Below are positions 6,326-6,696 of a stretch of 6,696 nucleotides of DNA, one piece after another. The position numbers and the translations under genes were made by a program. How positions within the stretch are numbered: the stretch's first letter is position 1; each line of letters opens with the position of its first letter. The stretch is from Comamonadaceae bacterium (GTDB lineage: Bacteria > Pseudomonadota > Gammaproteobacteria > Burkholderiales > Burkholderiaceae). Location of the stretch: positions 1-6,696 of the forward strand of contig CANGSD010000069.1 of assembly GCA_947455875.1 (NCBI GenBank), read 5' to 3'. The notes beneath the pieces are model-generated. The model ran no database searches. It had not been told where the DNA came from and worked only from the letters and a program-made list of their open reading frames with translations.

Positions 6326-6696
6326 CTATTTTGCGACCTTGCCGATGACCCCAGCCACCAGATAGTTCATGCCCAGGATCTGGTCGTCGCTGAGGGCCAC
6401 GCCAGCGGGGATTACGGTCTGGCCTTCGTTGTCCTGAATGGGGCCCGTGAAGGGGCGCAGGCGGCCGGCGGCGATGTCACGCTGGCGAGCCAGCACCTCG
6501 TCACGCACGGCCTGCGGCACGCGCGGGCCGAAGTCGCCTACGCGCACCATGCCTTCTTTGATGCCACCCCAGACTTGCCCCGGCTTCCAGCTTCCATCCA
6601 GCACAGCCCGCGCGCGCCGGGTGTAGTAGTCGCCCCATTCGTGCGTGACCGCCAGCACCTGGGCGTCGGGCGCCGCCTTGCGCATGTCCGAGTGAT
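6326..6696 (-). CDS. BMP/PnrA-family ABC transporter substrate-binding protein, C-terminal part (runs off right edge)
   Basis: The last 123 or so residues of a basic membrane protein (BMP, COG1744) type binding protein, the periplasmic receptor of an ABC importer; family members typically bind nucleosides or purines. The visible part begins HSDMRKAAPDAQ, equivalent to the HTDS-type strand of the family. It continues with HEWGDYYTRRARAVLDGSWKPG, GIKEGMVRVGDFGPRVPQ, and near the end GPIQDNEGQTVIPAGVALSD and the closing helix. The frame is open to the window edge; an in-frame ATG at 6685 is internal rather than the true start. The signal peptide and most of the ligand pocket are outside the window, so the ligand cannot be read from sequence. 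Its stop codon is 5 bases from guaD, suggesting one operon that couples purine uptake to guanine breakdown. Transporter ATPase and permease genes would be expected further right. Confidence 0.88.
   Translation of the reverse strand, partial: HSDMRKAAPDAQVLAVTHEWGDYYTRRARAVLDGSWKPGQVWGGIKEGMVRVGDFGPRVPQAVRDEVLARQRDIAAGRLRPFTGPIQDNEGQTVIPAGVALSDDQILGMNYLVAGVIGKVAK

Overview
The window is GC-rich, densely packed chromosomal DNA that reads like a betaproteobacterium of the order Burkholderiales. The evidence is the DapF N-terminus ([17 protein letters not shown]), the compact class A RNase P RNA with the ACAGAGACGAG core and no apparent P13/P14 arm, and the gene content. Genus cannot be settled from this sequence. 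I see no insertion sequence, CRISPR array, tRNA, phage gene or sign of recent transfer; this is core-type housekeeping and catabolic DNA.

Left part (1-3006): a 5' portion of dapF (lysine and cell-wall biosynthesis) runs leftward out of the window. Divergent from it, across 56 bases, is a two-gene unit: a two-domain Nudix plus metallo-beta-lactamase-fold hydrolase, overlapped by 4 bases (ATGA) by an S4-domain protein of the RsuA/RluB/E/F pseudouridine synthase type. The position of the usual catalytic Asp in the latter is occupied by Pro.

Middle (3007-3405): this stretch is almost entirely the RNase P RNA gene rnpB on the minus strand, identified by a matching P1 helix at its two ends and the conserved core blocks. 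A -10-like element sits just upstream of its 5' end.

Right part (3406-6696): a FAD-dependent oxidoreductase of the uncharacterised COG2509 type runs rightward and meets guanine deaminase (guaD) tail to tail. The two share one TTAA palindrome as overlapping stop codons. guaD lies 5 bases downstream of the 3' end of a BMP/PnrA-family ABC-transporter binding protein, which enters from the right edge. That pair looks like part of a purine uptake and degradation operon: the transporter would import nucleosides or nucleobases, and GuaD would convert guanine to xanthine.

No clearly new multi-gene system is visible. The items most worth a second look are the S4 protein lacking the catalytic Asp, the Nudix-MBL fusion, and the dapF/nudix divergent region, where both -10-like hexamers sit so close to the start codons that leaderless transcripts are plausible.
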